This document shows, piece by piece, positions 1 through 11,824 of a DNA stretch of 64,000 nt. Both the position numbers and the translations under genes were made by a program. The notes under the pieces are model-generated. The model saw only the letters and a program-made list of their open reading frames with translations. It made no database searches and was not told the origin of the DNA. Every line of letters starts with the position of its first letter. The stretch's first letter is position 1. Source of the DNA: Isoperla grammatica (Eukaryota > Arthropoda > Insecta > Plecoptera > Perlodidae); assembly GCA_945910005.1 (NCBI GenBank), contig OX246749.1, forward strand, positions 33,754,084-33,818,083, read 5' to 3'.

Positions 1-371
1 AGAAATTACATAAATATAACCCCTATAATTTCCAATTACAGCAGAAAAGAAATGAATTATAGGCGGACATGTTGACAAAAGTAGCATTACTGGCTACTTC
101 CCTATGGTTACAGCTGTTATTGATGCCTCTTTACGGTACCGAATAGTGTCCCGAAAGAAAGGTACGAGTCCTACCGTCTGCACCTGTTCATGAATGGTAA
201 CCTTGACCCAGGTCAGTGTCTCAGCCCATCCACTGACCGCCGCATATATACACAATCAATAAGTGATGTAATGTATCAACACACAGCATTAGCCTAGTCA
301 TTGTATTCATTGTAGGGCCTGGAGGTTATGTAAGACACTGTCTGTCCATATTCACAGCTTCACGGTCAGCC
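1..371. other. Unassigned intergenic DNA
   Basis: No gene, RNA or repeat family is recognised here. It ends at a 24-base G run (about 372-395), which is a likely assembly weak point. Confidence 0.5.
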
Positions 372-427
372 GGGGGGGGGGGGGGGGGGGGGGGGCGCTG
401 TATCATACTACGGTGTGACTGACCGCG

Positions 428-575
428 CGTACAGATATATCACGGACACAATCGCAATCGGGATCGCAATCGTAATGGTAAATCATTACGATAGTATTGT
501 AAACAGCGCCATGAGAATCATACAAGTTAATTATTTCACGATTTCCAGATTGTGATTGCGATCCCGATACGAGAA
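428..575. repeat. Short imperfect inverted repeat
   Basis: A stretch rich in ATCGCAATCGGGATCGC near 455 faces its inverse (GTGATTGCGATCCCGAT) near 551. It may be a small foldback or MITE relic. The 72-codon minus-strand ORF across it has no other support. Confidence 0.35.
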
Positions 576-679
576 AGTAGTGGTTGAGGTACACTTTACC
601 ATTATTACTAAGGATACACATAGATTAATTTAAAATTATAATTTATTATTGACGTACTCGACAGTTGGGTACTGTGACG

Positions 680-1665
680 GTGAAAGTTACTCCCGTAAGT
701 TACTCCCGCAAGTTACTCCCGCAAGTTACTCCCACTAGTTATTTCCGCAAGTTACTCCCGCAAGTTACTCCCGCTAGTTATTCCCGCAAGTTACTACCGC
801 AATTTATTCCCGCAAGTTATCCCGCGAGTTACTCCCGCAAGTTACTCCCGCCGTTACTACCGCAATTTACTCCCGCAAGTTACTCCCGCAAGTTACTCCC
901 GCTTGTTATACCGCAATTTACTCCCGCAAGTTACTCCCGCAAGTTACTCCCGCTAGTTATTCCCGCAAGTTACTACCGCACATTATTACCAAAAGTTCTC
1001 CCGCAAGTTACTCCCGCAAGTTACTTCTTCAAGTTATTCCCGCAAAATTACTCCTGCAAGTAATTCCCGCAAGTTACTCCCGCACATTATTACCGCAAGT
1101 TCTTCCGCAAGTTACTCCCGCAAGTTATTCCCGCAAGTTACTCCCGCAAGTTACTCCGGCAAGTTACTCCGGCAAATTATTCCCGCAAGTTACGCCCGCC
1201 AGTTACTCCCGCCAGTTACTCCCGCCAGTTATACTTCCACAAGTTACTACCGCAAGTTATTCTTGCAAGTTACTCCAGCAAATTACTCCCGCAAGTTACT
1301 CCCGCCAGTTATACTTCCACAAGTTACTACCGCAAGTTATTCTTGCAAGTTACTCCCGCACGTTACTCCCGCAAGTTACGCCCGCCAGTTACTCCCGCCA
1401 GTTACTCCCGCCAGTTATACTTCCACAAGTTACTACCGCAAGTTATTCTTGCAAAATACTCCCGCAAGCTACTCCCGCAGGTTATACTTCCACAAGTTAC
1501 TACCGCAAGTTATTCTTGCAAGTTACTCCCGCACGTTACTCCCGCAAGTTACTCCCGCCAGTTATACTTCCACAAGTTACTACCGCAAGTTATTCTTGCA
1601 AAATACTCCCGTTAGCTACTCCCGCAGGTTATACTTCCACAAGTTACTCCCGCATTATTGCTTCC
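680..1665. repeat. 13-bp minisatellite (AAGTTACTCCCGC)n
   Basis: About 75 head-to-tail units of consensus AAGTTACTCCCGC fill this block. The second half shows higher-order duplication: a segment containing GTTATACTTCCACAAG recurs near 1210, 1308, 1411, 1481, 1559 and 1628. Because three units make 39 bp, long ORFs with a 13-residue period (SYSRKLLPQVTPA) appear in the plus frames. They are a by-product of the repeat. Confidence 0.9.
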
Positions 1666-1823
1666 ACTCACCCTTGTCATTCAATGTTCATTTGGTGCAC
1701 CAAGTGTACAGACGAGTAGACAGTGTCTCGACCGTAGCTCGCGTACTTGCACACCCACTTCACTTATTCGAGTGCGGCCGCACTTTAAAAGGTCCATAAA
1801 GACTGTATGTCCACCTAGCCTGC

Positions 1824-2099
1824 ACCGATAGAGGTGGCTCAGCGGTAAGACGCGAGACTATAATTGGGAGGTCCCTGTTCGATTCCGGCCACCGGTAGTC
1901 CTGACTGAAGGTTTTTCCGAGGTTTTCCTCAGTCGTAAAGGCGAATGCTGGGATTGAGTCATACTAACAGCCCTCGGACATTCGTTCCCAGCTATCCAAA
2001 CACCCTAATATACCTAGTTAGTCACCTGAAGAGGGGCACATCAGGTAAAGCTGGTGTGCACCCTACAACGGGTGTTCCTACGATAAATTATTATTATTA
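1824..2099 (+). mobile_element. tRNA-derived SINE, family 1 (full length)
   Basis: The head has a pol III A-box-like TGGCTCAGCGGTAAGACGC and a B-box-like GTTCGATTCC. The body carries GAGGTTTTCCTCAGTCG, AAGGCGAATGCTGGGATT and CTGGTGTGCACCCT, and the tail is (ATT)n. Related copies lie at 12104, 31751, 52081, 56341, 57117 (minus) and 57268. The head-body-tail order repeated at many sites shows a retroposon and not a tRNA gene. Confidence 0.88.
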
Positions 2100-2980
2100 G
2101 CCTGCGAAAATCTCGATTTTGGTCTGTTAAATTTGCTTTGAAACGTGTTTTAATCGTCCCGTCATATTTTGTATTTTTTTTCTCGCATATTTGTATTGTT
2201 AAATATGGTCAATACGGTATTTAGTTACAAGTGCACAGAATAATCCGTATTATTTTCTATTTGGATTCAGTTCATTGGCTCGATCTAAGCACATACAATT
2301 ATCAAACTAATATTTTTATCACGTGTTTTTTGTCTATCTAAACGTAATGATATGTGTACTTATTTTTTCAAGATTTTGCAAAACAAAAACAGCGATGAAT
2401 CATTGAACATTTAATTGCTTGCAAATAAGATTATTTCAAAATATTAAAACGTCAATTTACTAATCAGATTTTTTCAAAATACGGTCAATGTCCTGATTTT
2501 TTTAAAATTGATTTTGAAAAAAAAGCTTTACGCTTCTTTTTGTGTGCTTTACAGTTCCCTAACTTCGGGCAGATAATATACATAACAGTTAGCTATACAT
2601 ACAATTTTTACAAACTTGGTCATTGCACTGCATTTTTGTATTCATTTTTTATTTTTTACATTTTTAAAAACAATCTTCATGACGACTCAGATAATTTTTC
2701 AGTGTCTTTGAACTTCGGCCAATAAAGTTATCTACAAAGCAAGTTGGTACCGCATTTAAAGGTTACAAAAGGCCAATAACATACACTAACACACAACTAC
2801 AGATATTATAATCAGATATTTTCTTCTCGAAAATTATGGTTTGCAAGAGTAAAACATCACGTTACTTTTACGCAATAGATAGTTTAATAATATATATATC
2901 TAAAAAAAAAAACTAAAAACTGTTGTGTTTCAGCATAAAAAGGATCTTTTTTACTTTTTATGTGTCTTATTAGGTTTGGG
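2100..2980. other. AT-rich unassigned DNA
   Basis: No gene or recognised repeat is seen. The 61-codon ORF at 2540-2725 has no supporting feature. Confidence 0.5.
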
Positions 2981-3017
2981 TTTTCAATGGCTAACAGGTC
3001 GTCTACGGGGCCGTTAG

Positions 3018-3092
3018 CTGACGGTCCGTTATCTGTAACCCAACAAACCCTATGAAGATAACAGACCATCACTCAGCTAACGGCCCCGTTAA
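3018..3092. repeat. Small hairpin, MITE-like
   Basis: GGGGCCGTTAGCTGA faces TCAGCTAACGGCCCCG across about 45 bases, with further inner pairing (GTTATCT with AGATAAC). It is probably a short MITE or foldback relic. Confidence 0.6.
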
Positions 3093-3199
3093 TGACCGAT
3101 TAAAACACCTGGCCTAAGTCTTGTTTATTACTATTTATTATTATACTTATTTATATATTATTTTATATTTATTAAATAATTAATGTTATTTTTAATATA

Positions 3200-3366
3200 T
3201 GTTTATTATTATTATATTCTTATAGGGCTGCGATCTCTCCGCATGGGGTGAAGCCTCTATTCTAGAACACTGATGGGATTCGCTCCCACGACCTCCTGAA
3301 CTAGAGACCCGCACATTACCACAGAGCCAAGCTATGAGACTAATCTATTCTCTGGAGGGCAAAGTC
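3200..3366 (-). mobile_element. tRNA-derived SINE, family 3
   Basis: Read on the minus strand, an A-box-like TTGGCTCTGTGGTAATGTGC is followed by a B-box-like GGGAGCGAATCCCA, then a short body and a tail of (ATA)n repeats. It has a different body from family 1. Confidence 0.65.
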
Positions 3367-3747
3367 CAAGGATTTATAAAGCAGAACACACACAGCTTGC
3401 ATTTAAAGTAATTTACACTTAACACTCAACAAATGCATTTATTGCAGATCGTAAATGCAATAATGACACAGTGTGGTGTAGAACTGGTGTAACCCAGTTA
3501 GACTACGGTTAAATAGTTACATAACGCTAAACGTTTGGAGGACAAACACATTAATATCTCATCTAGGGATCTCTTATTACTACAAACTAATAATTGAATA
3601 TAAATTAGCCTACATAAGTTTTTTTTTTTTTAGAGACCGAGTGTAAATAAAATTAAATGAATCGAAATGAAAAACAACAACGATTATAACGCAATAGACT
3701 TGCAATCTAACTGGTCGATCTCGCATGAAATAAAATAAATAATAAAA

Positions 3748-4183
3748 ATAAATTCGTATTTAGAGTCTACCCACTCAGACATATAACTGATTTTCAGTGG
3801 GCGACTTTAATTTAAAGCGACTAAACCAACCCTGTAGGCTCCGAACACCAACGCCGAGTGAGCGATAACCAATCGGCAATCAGATATCTATAGATAAATA
3901 CGAAATATGGGTACCAGTGATTGGACAGTGCGGACACCTGCTAACAAATGCTAGAATCAACAAAGCTGATTTGAAATAACTTTGAATTTTAACATGTAAT
4001 TTCTTTGGAGTATAAAGATTATGTTTAATCAAAATTAAAGAATTTGAACTAAAGGTGGGGTTATCGCTCACTCGTCGATGGTGTTCGGAGCCTACACGGT
4101 TGTTTTAGTCGCTTTAAATTAAAGTCCCCCACTGAAAATCAGTTTCGTTACTGAGATGGGTAGACCCTATAAATACGAATTTA
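3748..4183. mobile_element. Long-TIR MITE, family P (complete)
   Basis: Inverted ends of about 120 bp start AATTCGTATTTAGAGTCTAC and contain GGTTATCGCTCACTCGTCGA. About 200 bp of unique DNA lies between them. Partial copies lie at 6371, 28119, 49125 and 57562. No ORF is present, so it is non-autonomous; the transposase family is unknown. Confidence 0.8.
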
Positions 4184-4494
4184 TTTCATTTTATTTCAAT
4201 GCAACTAGCGCCATAAGCCCAGCCATAGTCGCTAGGCAACTGGGTCGCAGCCTCATTTACCAACTATTATGACTGTGTAAAACGTTATAAACTGATAAGA
4301 ATACATGAACCGATGCATTGTGCATTTACAAAGCTTTGTCCCTGCGCAGACAGTAACTATGAACGCGTGCGCGGGAACATAAAAAAGCTCATTTAGAAAA
4401 TGTTGTAAAGATGTAATTTTTGTAGAACTGTGCGCCAGACATTAACGGTTTTAGCGGTAATATTTAGCGTTTAACGGTTTTCAGCATTTTTCAC

Positions 4495-4572
4495 TGTTGT
4501 GCATTGTTGTCATTGAAGATCTAGAGGGCCGTGATTAGCTCTATCTAAGGGTCCTAGATCAATTCTGAAAAA
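4495..4572. mobile_element. MITE family Q, end fragment
   Basis: It carries CATTGAAGATCTAGAGGGCC, GTGATTAGCTCTATC and TAGATCAATTCTGAAAAAGG, the terminal sequence of the element seen complete at 23349-23636. Confidence 0.7.
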
Positions 4573-4890
4573 GGGCACTAGCAACACCAAAAGATAACAA
4601 TGAAACAAATGAATTGAATCGATGGACAAACAACAAGCTGTCAAAAAGTAATTTCTTCTGATTTTGTAAAACAAAACAAAAACAAACACATAAAAACTTT
4701 CACTAAGTCGTTGTCCATCATTAAAAGTTTTAAATGGCGAGCGGTTACTATTGCTACACTTGTTTTTATTTGTATGGTTGCAATTTTATTATTTTGACAG
4801 CTGATTGTTTGTCCATCAGTTCAATTCATTTGTTCCATTGTTGTAGTCCTGATGTGTTGTCAGTTGCGGGTTCTCCAGACGAGACTACTT
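4573..4890. mobile_element. MITE family R (GGGCACTAGCAACACC ends)
   Basis: It starts GGGCACTAGCAACACC and has the family interior (CAACAAGCTGTCAAA, then GACAGCTGATTGTTTGTCCA). The right end is diverged. A complete copy with symmetrical ends is at 46461-46760. Confidence 0.75.
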
Positions 4891-5059
4891 AAGTTGAAAC
4901 CAAACTATCAACATTCATTCAAGAATGGTCCCATACGTACAGAAACCAAAATAAACCGCATAAAACCTTCGGAAAAGAATTACTACCGCAGAAAAGATAA
5001 TGATTCCTATTTTTTACGACGTGTCTGTTATTTTCTCGCATTGTTAAACTAACCGCGCA

Positions 5060-5800
5060 GGAACCATTATGTCAATACAACTCAAAGTGTAGCTATTAAA
5101 TAACATTATTTATATTATGTGAAATGTAGCAGTGGCGGTTCGTGAGTGTTGCAAGCGGGGCAAACACTCGGAGTATTCACGTGACGTCACAAGAGCTATA
5201 ACGGAGGCAAACTTGTGTAGAAAATGAGAGTTTTTCCACTAATTATACAACTCAACAATACGGAAGATGCGTCATTTTTTTTAGCATTTTACTAATTTAG
5301 GATTATTTTCCTGAATACAAAAATATTTTATTTCGAAGACATAGAATAAAGTTTCATTTATAAAAACGAGCTGAAAGTTTTCCACATATTTATGGCGGGA
5401 AAACATACGTCACTTTCCATGTATCAGCAATCAACCAATCATAAAATGATAAATAAAAAAACGCTTATTTGGAAATTATCATATCCAAAATCATATAAAA
5501 TCGAATTAATGTCTAGTACGCCAAATAATTAATTTTGAAGCCCAATTACTATAAGAACAATAATACCAAACCTGTTTTCATAGAATGTCAGTAAATATTG
5601 GACGTTGTTATTCATATAAAGCAGACTTGACAACAGCTTGAGTAAAAATTTTGACAAGGTTAGTTGACTGACCTTGAAAATTTGATTTGGCAAAGACATT
5701 CATATAAGCAGTGATTTACATTTTTTTTGCGTTGTACTACAAATATTTACCGATCGGTAAGATGAGCGAGAATCGAACATGGATAGTGATTTGAATGATC
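5060..5800. other. Unassigned DNA with a CRE-MITE end
   Basis: GGAGTATTCACGTGACGTCAC at about 5170-5190 matches the terminus of the MITE family complete at 58868-59210. No matching second end was found, and nothing else is recognised. Confidence 0.45.
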
Positions 5801-6127
5801 TATATTGGCTGGTGAAATCTTAGTCTCAAACCCAAAGAGACTTCTTACTTATTATTTTCACCTAACATGCAGAACTGCAGATTTCAGTCTGATGCAATTG
5901 CTGAAAAATGTGTCTAAATTGTCTCAAAATAAAATCAAAATATGTCATCCTGTTAAGAATTTAATTCTCTCTCTAATGAATGACTTTTTTATTCACCTAA
6001 ATATTTCCGTTTTGCTGATGTTCTTAATTAGGTGTGGAAGTGTCCAGCAACATCACGTTACAAAAGGTGATTAAGAACATATGAAAAACGGAAATATTGA
6101 TTGGAACCAAGAAACATTCATAAGAAA

Positions 6128-6295
6128 GAGGACGGTGCACTTGGCCGCGATCTCTGCGTTCCAGGCTCGAATCCTGGCTGGGGCACGAATGTCATGTGGC
6201 GTTTTTTCATCCTCATAACCACCCGCTCATCGTCTCGATTAGTCTCGTTACAAAATGATGTGACGTAAAACCCCAAATATCATCATCATAAGAAA
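6128..6295 (+). mobile_element. tRNA-derived SINE, family 2 (5' part damaged)
   Basis: The head retains TTGGCCG and the B-box-like CTCGAATCCTGGCTGG. The body carries TTTTTCATCCTCATAA and CTCATCGTCTCGATTAG, and the tail is GTAAAACCCCAAATATC followed by (ATC)n. Better heads are at 30672 and 51097. Confidence 0.75.
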
Positions 6296-6370
6296 GATCA
6301 CTAAATTTGACTTTGGAGCCGTCCTAGCAACGAAGCACTCATTAAATTCAAAGTTGTTCTAAATCGGCCT

Positions 6371-6572
6371 TGTTGATTCTGACATTTGCCCGCAGGTGTT
6401 CGCACTGTCCAATCACCGATTCATATGTTTCGTATTTGAAATATAGATCTTTGATTGGTTATCGCTCACTCGTCGACGGTGTTCGGAGCCTACAGGGTTG
6501 GTTTAGTCGCTTTAAAATAAAGTCTCGCACTGAAAATCAGTCTTGTTACTGAGTGGGTAGACTCTAAATACG
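6371..6572. mobile_element. MITE family P, right half
   Basis: GGTTATCGCTCACTCGTCGA through ACTGAAAATCAG and GAGTGGGTAGACTCTAAATA matches the right end of the element at 3748-4183. The left end is missing. Confidence 0.75.
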
Positions 6573-7009
6573 ATTTTTTTTTTCTCTCTACGAGCAGGAT
6601 GGCATAAAATGAGTTACATTTGAGACAGCTGTGAAAGTGAGACCCTACAGCCCACGCCACTGACATCCAAGCCACCAAGTCTGCGCGTTGTAACCCGCAT
6701 CTATTTGTTTACCCGTCAAGTTCAAGGTCACCCGCGTCTCAAAGAAGCAACATGGCGGACGCAGCAACATGTTGAGCGCGGGAATAACAAACATGTCCGC
6801 CAGTCCCAACACAGCCGACCGAACTATTCCCGGCGCGGTTGTGTTCTGGGCAACATTAAGCGGTGAGGAGAGAAGACTTTCAACAGGCAATGTTTACAAT
6901 TACCCACACGTCTATTCTTGTATTCTAAATGCTTCTCTAATGTCCGAATTCGCATCGGTTTGCGAAACAAAGATATCATTCAAAATGCACGACAGTCGCT
7001 TAGTTTGTG

Positions 7010-7150
7010 TTTGTTATTATTATTATTATTATTATTATCATTTATTTCAAATTGTAATGACATAATACATAACATACAGTACAAGTCAGGACAAGATGAT
7101 GGTAGTAAGGAGTAGGGCAAGCCCCATACCACATGACTTGTGTCTCACTA
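7010..7150 (-). mobile_element. Retroposon 3' end with (TAA)n tail
   Basis: On the minus strand a body ending in ATTACAATTTGAAATAAATG runs into an (ATAATA)n tail, as at the 3' end of a LINE or SINE. No coding part is present. Confidence 0.45.
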
Positions 7151-7398
7151 CCATTGGCTTAAAACTATAATAATTACTAAATAATCTATAATAATCTAAT
7201 GTGGCGCAGTATCAATGAGTGATGTCTTATCTCCGATTTCCGGCTAGTCGGCGTTTAAAACTTTCAGTGAAACCAGCCAATAAAAAGCTTAAACAATTAA
7301 AAATTAATTTTCAAGTACTATGTCAAGGTTCAGTGGTGTATAATGGAAGAAGGGGGGGGGAGGGGGAGTGGGAGTGTAACAGCCCACTCCGAAAACCC

Positions 7399-7560
7399 AG
7401 GGAAGGGTACCTTACCTCTACGTCAAAACCAGCACCAAATTTTATTTTTTTAATTATATCTCAAGAATGGAATTCATAATCGAAAATCTGATCCACAGCG
7501 CTCTGTGGTTTGGTAAGCCCTACACACAGAATGCTCTAAGATGTGTCATGCATTTATAAT
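7399..7560. mobile_element. MITE family S, partial
   Basis: It shares CTCTACGTCAAAACC, ATTATATCTCAAGA and GTTTGGTAAGCCCT with the element at 29290-29660. Only the left part is clear. Confidence 0.6.
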
Positions 7561-7901
7561 CAGTATGATTTTTATTTGTAATTAATTTTAAATAATACTT
7601 ATTATTGATTTAATAATCAAAATAACTGCGAGAATGGTTATAATATTTCATTCAGAATGTTTACAATGAATATACGGCAAGTTTTGAAGAAAACATCATA
7701 ATTTAATGTATCGGTGAAGATAGTTATCGTGTTCAGCGCTTGCTAATAGTCCAACGAAACCAAATCACCAATCCTCGAAGAATCTGGTGGAATTACTCCT
7801 CTCTAAAAAAAATCAGGACAATACAGATCGTATTCCAAATACGAAAAATATGTTTTCTAATAAGTGCACGATTCTTTTTTTTTTTAATGTATACCCTATG
7901 C

Positions 7902-8954
7902 CAGTGGTTCTCAACCTTTTTTTAGTCGAGGCACACCTGGTAAGAATAGGAAAATCTGGCGGCACACTGCTATTTTTTTACTTCTCTTGCATCAGGGGTG
8001 GATTTTATCATTTTGTATAGGAAACGGGACAAATTGTCTTTAGCATAAATAACATGTTTGTTTTTCTCAGCTGTTTTATTATTGACGCAAATTTCCACTA
8101 CTATCAATAAATCGTCATTGGAGATCAGAGTTCAAATGTAAATATATTTTATATTTAAATTAAAATATCAGTAAAAAAACATGTTTAGCGTCAATGAGAA
8201 ACTTGAGCCTGGGCGTGCGAACAAATCTCTTCAATCCTTGTTGATGGCCTTCAGCGATACTGAAAGCGTCCACGGAAGGAAGACGGTAACGTTTTTTATT
8301 TTTGATCGTTGTGAGAGCCGAAAAGGTTTGCTCACAAGTGTACGTAGTTGAAAATGGCAGCAAAATCGACAACGCTCTGCCTCCAATTGATGGGAATTCT
8401 TGATTCATTTCGATCCAAAAATGATCTTGTGGTAAGTCAGCAAACTTGATTCTCAAACATCGATCGGTGCGTATAGTGAAGTTCTTCTTTCCCTACAGTA
8501 CATAGATTGCTAATATCGGTGGAGTAAGAGAAGGGGTCCCTGACCCAGTCGTACTTGGAGGCATCAAGAGAGGGAAAGTATCGTGCCATTTGACTTTTAA
8601 GATTTTTTAAGTGGCTAGAAATGTTTATCCCGGTTATTTCACCTGTCGGATTGATGTCATTTGTCATTGGTAACATCCCCAAATCACCAATTTTCACATT
8701 TTCAATCCACAGAGTAAGTTTTTCACAAAACCCGTGTAATTTATCTGACAATGGGTGAACATTCTCTTGTGGTAGTATTAAGCTTGTTAAGTTGAGTAAA
8801 TATGTCCGCCAAATATGCAAATAATTTGGTATCTGGACAGTTGAAATCAATAAATTAAATTAAAATAATTATTAAATTTGCAAATTTTCGCGGCACACCA
8901 TGTGCATCATGGCGGCACAATAGTGTGCCGCGGCACACCGGTTGAGAATCACTG
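7902..8954 (-). mobile_element. hAT transposon, internally deleted
   Basis: The ends are CAGTGGTTCTCAAC and its inverse GTTGAGAATCACTG (13 of 14 match). They are flanked by a perfect 8-bp target duplication CCCTATGC (7894-7901 and 8955-8962), the hAT hallmark. GGCACAC motifs repeat near both ends. The 1053-bp element is too short for a full transposase and retains only its C-terminal portion on the minus strand. Confidence 0.93.
8160..8850 (-). pseudogene. hAT transposase C-terminal remnant
   Basis: Two minus-strand reading frames join at about 8450 by a frameshift. The downstream part (8160-8456) has the hAT C-terminal dimerisation signature: FWIEM, then LLPFSTTYTCEQTFSAL, then IKNKKR, as in ZBED5-like proteins. 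The upstream part (8437-8850) fits the preceding linker (HGFCEKLTLW, DASKYDWVRDPF). The BED finger and most of the RNase H-like catalytic region are absent, so it cannot encode active transposase. Confidence 0.85.
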
Positions 8955-9038
8955 CCCTATGCCTTTATTTGTACATTTTTCTGGACTATGCAACACATCA
9001 GATACACACATGTTCACATACGTTGATGCTAAACACTA

Positions 9039-9187
9039 AGGTTGGAATTCATAGTCGGCCCCTACACCTAGGGGCACCCATTGTTGCTATGGATTTGTTT
9101 TGTTTATGGGAAATAACATGGAAACAACTGTTACCTTAGTAACAATGGGCGCCCCTAGGTGTAGGGGCCGACTATGAATTCCAACCT
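9039..9187. mobile_element. MITE family T (GGTTGGAATTC ends), copy 1
   Basis: A ~149-bp element with near-perfect ends GGTTGGAATTCATAGTCGGC and the inverse. The inner arms ACACCTAGGGG and CCCTAGGTGTAGGGG also pair. A nearly identical copy is at 40519-40668 and a decayed relative lies near 43060-43150. The flanks read TAA on both sides, consistent with a short TWA or TA target. Confidence 0.88.
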
Positions 9188-9265
9188 AAATGTTTATAGT
9201 TACCGTCCTGAGTAATAGATAAACTAGACCAATACCATCTCTAAGTAGTTCAGTTATCTTCTATG

Positions 9266-9425
9266 GCAATCCAAGACAACCTTACACATGCTTTCGTCAC
9301 AGGCGAGGCACTCATAGCCAACAACCAGCAAACCGCCCGAGACAAGCGCGCGCAGATAACGATCGCTGATTGGCTACGAATACCTCGCCAGTGACGAAAG
9401 CATGTGTAAGGTTGTCTTGGGTTGC
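9266..9425. mobile_element. MITE, GGCAA ends
   Basis: The ends GGCAATCCAAGACAACC and GGTTGTCTTGGGTTGCC are inverted. The arms continue through CACATGCTTTCGTCAC for about 60 bp. The flanks read TAT on both sides, a probable 3-bp target duplication. Confidence 0.85.
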
Positions 9426-9426
9426 C

Positions 9427-9840
9427 TATAATATGTGTTCACGCTCATCCAGCAACGCTTAAACCACCGGCTTACTCTTGACTCTAACTAAACTGAGCGG
9501 AAAAGCCAACACGCTCGGCCGACCACAGATATTGACCCATACACTATTCAACAACGCCAATTAAATGCAACTCACTCACACTTTAAATCAACTAACACGC
9601 ACATTTCAATTATGTTTAGTTTCGAATTCAGTTTCTCTCAAACTAAACCTGATGTTGTTCGCGATAATCTTAAGCGTTGTACTTCCGAAAATGAGAGTTG
9701 GGCAATGAAGAGTTGTATAAGTTACGTGCTTTTTAAAATAAGCACGTGTGGGATAACCAGGAAGGTATCCAATAAGTAATAAAAATAAATAAAATAAATA
9801 AGATAACCAATAAGTGAAGAACTCGAAAACAATGAGTTAT
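9427..9840. other. Unassigned DNA
   Basis: No recognised gene or repeat. Confidence 0.45.
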
Positions 9841-9844
9841 CTTT

Positions 9845-11075
9845 GAGAGATTAATTAGAAGGAATCAAATGTAATGAATATACTCAGGTTCTCTTAAGGC
9901 TGGTCCACACAGATTTTTAAGACATAATGCATAAGGTTTTAAGACGTTGTTTTAGAAACAACAATGAAAACAACGTCTTAAAACTAAAACTTTGTGTGAA
10001 CGCCAGTACGTGTTTCCTATGATCCAACTTTACGACTACGCGTTAAACCTTAAATCGTATGTCTTAAAAATCTGTGTGGACCAGCCTTTACAAATCGATA
10101 CTTTGTGTAAAATTACGTAATTTCCAAATGACACCCCTGAAACATTACATAATAATCTCAAAATCTGTAGTATGTCACGCAGATATGTTGATATACATGC
10201 TTAAATAAGATGTTATTAAGCGTAATTAGAAGGAATCAGAGTAATTGAATATACTCAGGTTTTCTGACAAATCGATACTTTGTGGGAAATTACGTAATTT
10301 TCGAATGACAGCCCATTAAACTTACGTAATTATCTCAAAATCTATGGTATGTAACGCAGGCATGTTTATACATGATTAAAATAGATGTAATGAAGATTAA
10401 TTAGAAGGAATCAAATTAATTGAATATACTCAGGTTCTCTTACAAATCGCTAGTTTGTGTGAAATTACGTTATTTTCGAATGACAGCCCGTCAAACTTCC
10501 GTAATTATCTCAAAATCTATGGTATGTCACACAGGTATGTTTATATGTGCTTAAATAAGATTACAGTAGATGTAATTGAGATTAATTAGATGGAGTCAAA
10601 TTATTTGAATATACTCAGGTTCACTTACAAATCGATACTTTGTGTGAAATTACATAATTTTCGAATGACAGCCCGTCAAACTTCCGTAATTATCTCAAAA
10701 TCTGTGGTATGTCACGCAGGCATGTTTATACATGATTGCAGTAGATGTAATTGTGATTAACGAGAAAGAATCAAATTAAATGAATATACTCAGGTTCTCT
10801 TACAAATCGCTACTTTGTGTGAAATTACGTAATTTCCAAATGACACCCCTGAAACATTACATAATAATCTCAAAATCTGTAGTATGTCACGCAGGTATGT
10901 TTATATATGCTTAAATAAGATGTAATCGAGCTTAAATTAAAGGAATCAAATTGAATATACTCAGGTTCTCTTACAAATCGAAACTTTGTGTAAAATTACG
11001 TAATTTTCGAATGACACCCCGCAAACTTATGTAATTATCTCAAAATGTGTGGTATGTCACGCAGGCATGTTTATA
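9845..11075. repeat. ~178-bp tandem array, 6 units
   Basis: Units are marked by ATACTCAGGTTCTCTTACAA near 9879, 10251, 10427, 10609, 10787 and 10958. The spacing is 171-182 bp, and the first interval is lengthened by an inserted 191-bp MITE. Each unit also carries AATTACGTAATTTTCGAATG and GGTATGTCACGCAGG. The array decays after about 11060. It is satellite-like, with no coding potential. Confidence 0.9.
9897..10087. mobile_element. PIF/Harbinger-like MITE, copy 1 (TTA duplication)
   Basis: The ends AGGCTGGTCCACACAGATTT and AAATCTGTGTGGACCAGCCT are perfect inverses. They are flanked by TTA at 9894-9896 and 10088-10090. Sister array units (e.g. near 10440) read CTCTTACAAATCG without interruption, giving the empty site directly. 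A 3-bp TWA target fits PIF/Harbinger. A longer relative with TAA flanks is at 52320-52753. Confidence 0.92.
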
Positions 11076-11079
11076 TGTG

Positions 11080-11820
11080 TGAACTTATAAAAACAACGCA
11101 GTAATGAATTCTTAAACTGAAACCCCGGAAAGAAATAGTTCACATCACATTAATGATAATTGGCAATTTGTTGATTTCTACGTTTTACGAATATAAACGA
11201 CTCGGTTTTTCAGTTATGAAATCAAGGAATGAACTGTATATACTATGTAGACTCTTTTAATTTGTTTGAATTAGAAAATAAAAACTTTCACAACAAGGCT
11301 GTTTTGAGTCGATGGTTACGTCAGTTTCCATTTTTCGTGTAAATAGACCATTATTCCTTGCAGAGTGTTAGGCTAGCGATTTAATAAGACAGTTTCTCTG
11401 GGAAGGAAATAGTTTCTTGGGTGAGAACAGGAGTTTAATCAAATACATGTCTAGAATAGTTGTCGATTACGTCTTAAAAACTTGCGTAACATTTTCGTCT
11501 CTAACCATTTCGTTATTGAGAATTTTAAAGACGAGGAAACGATTCATTGTATTCTATTTTTATTACAGGACTGAGTTAATATTTGGTTATTGATGAATGA
11601 GGATGAAGAAGGGGAACCGGCACGTAGCCTATTCCTGACGAATAGTACCAAGGGGACCATCGGCTTTACGTCCCATCCGAAAAGACTGTCTAACTTTGAC
11701 CAGTCATGTAGGTTCCTCCACTAACCTGGACTGCCGAACAGTTGAAGCTCTCTAACCCTAGAATCTGATCTAACTAACGGTATAGGGAACCTGCAACTGA
11801 CGTCACAGCCGAACTACAAC
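11080..11820. other. Unassigned DNA with a degraded dispersed repeat
   Basis: The part at about 11590-11790 (GGCACGTAGCCTA, CATCGGCTTTACGTCCCATC) is partly shared with 59580-59650 and is probably an old dispersed repeat. Nothing else is recognised. Confidence 0.4.
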
Positions 11821-11824
11821 AATA

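Noticed and set aside
665..1799. Plus-strand ORFs with a 13-residue period
   Set aside because: They follow directly from the 13-bp minisatellite read in triplets.
1845..1900. tRNA gene calls at SINE heads (also 12120, 30680, 31760, 51105, 52090, 57285)
   Set aside because: A and B boxes are present, but each is followed by the same SINE body and simple tail, and a proper acceptor stem is not formed.
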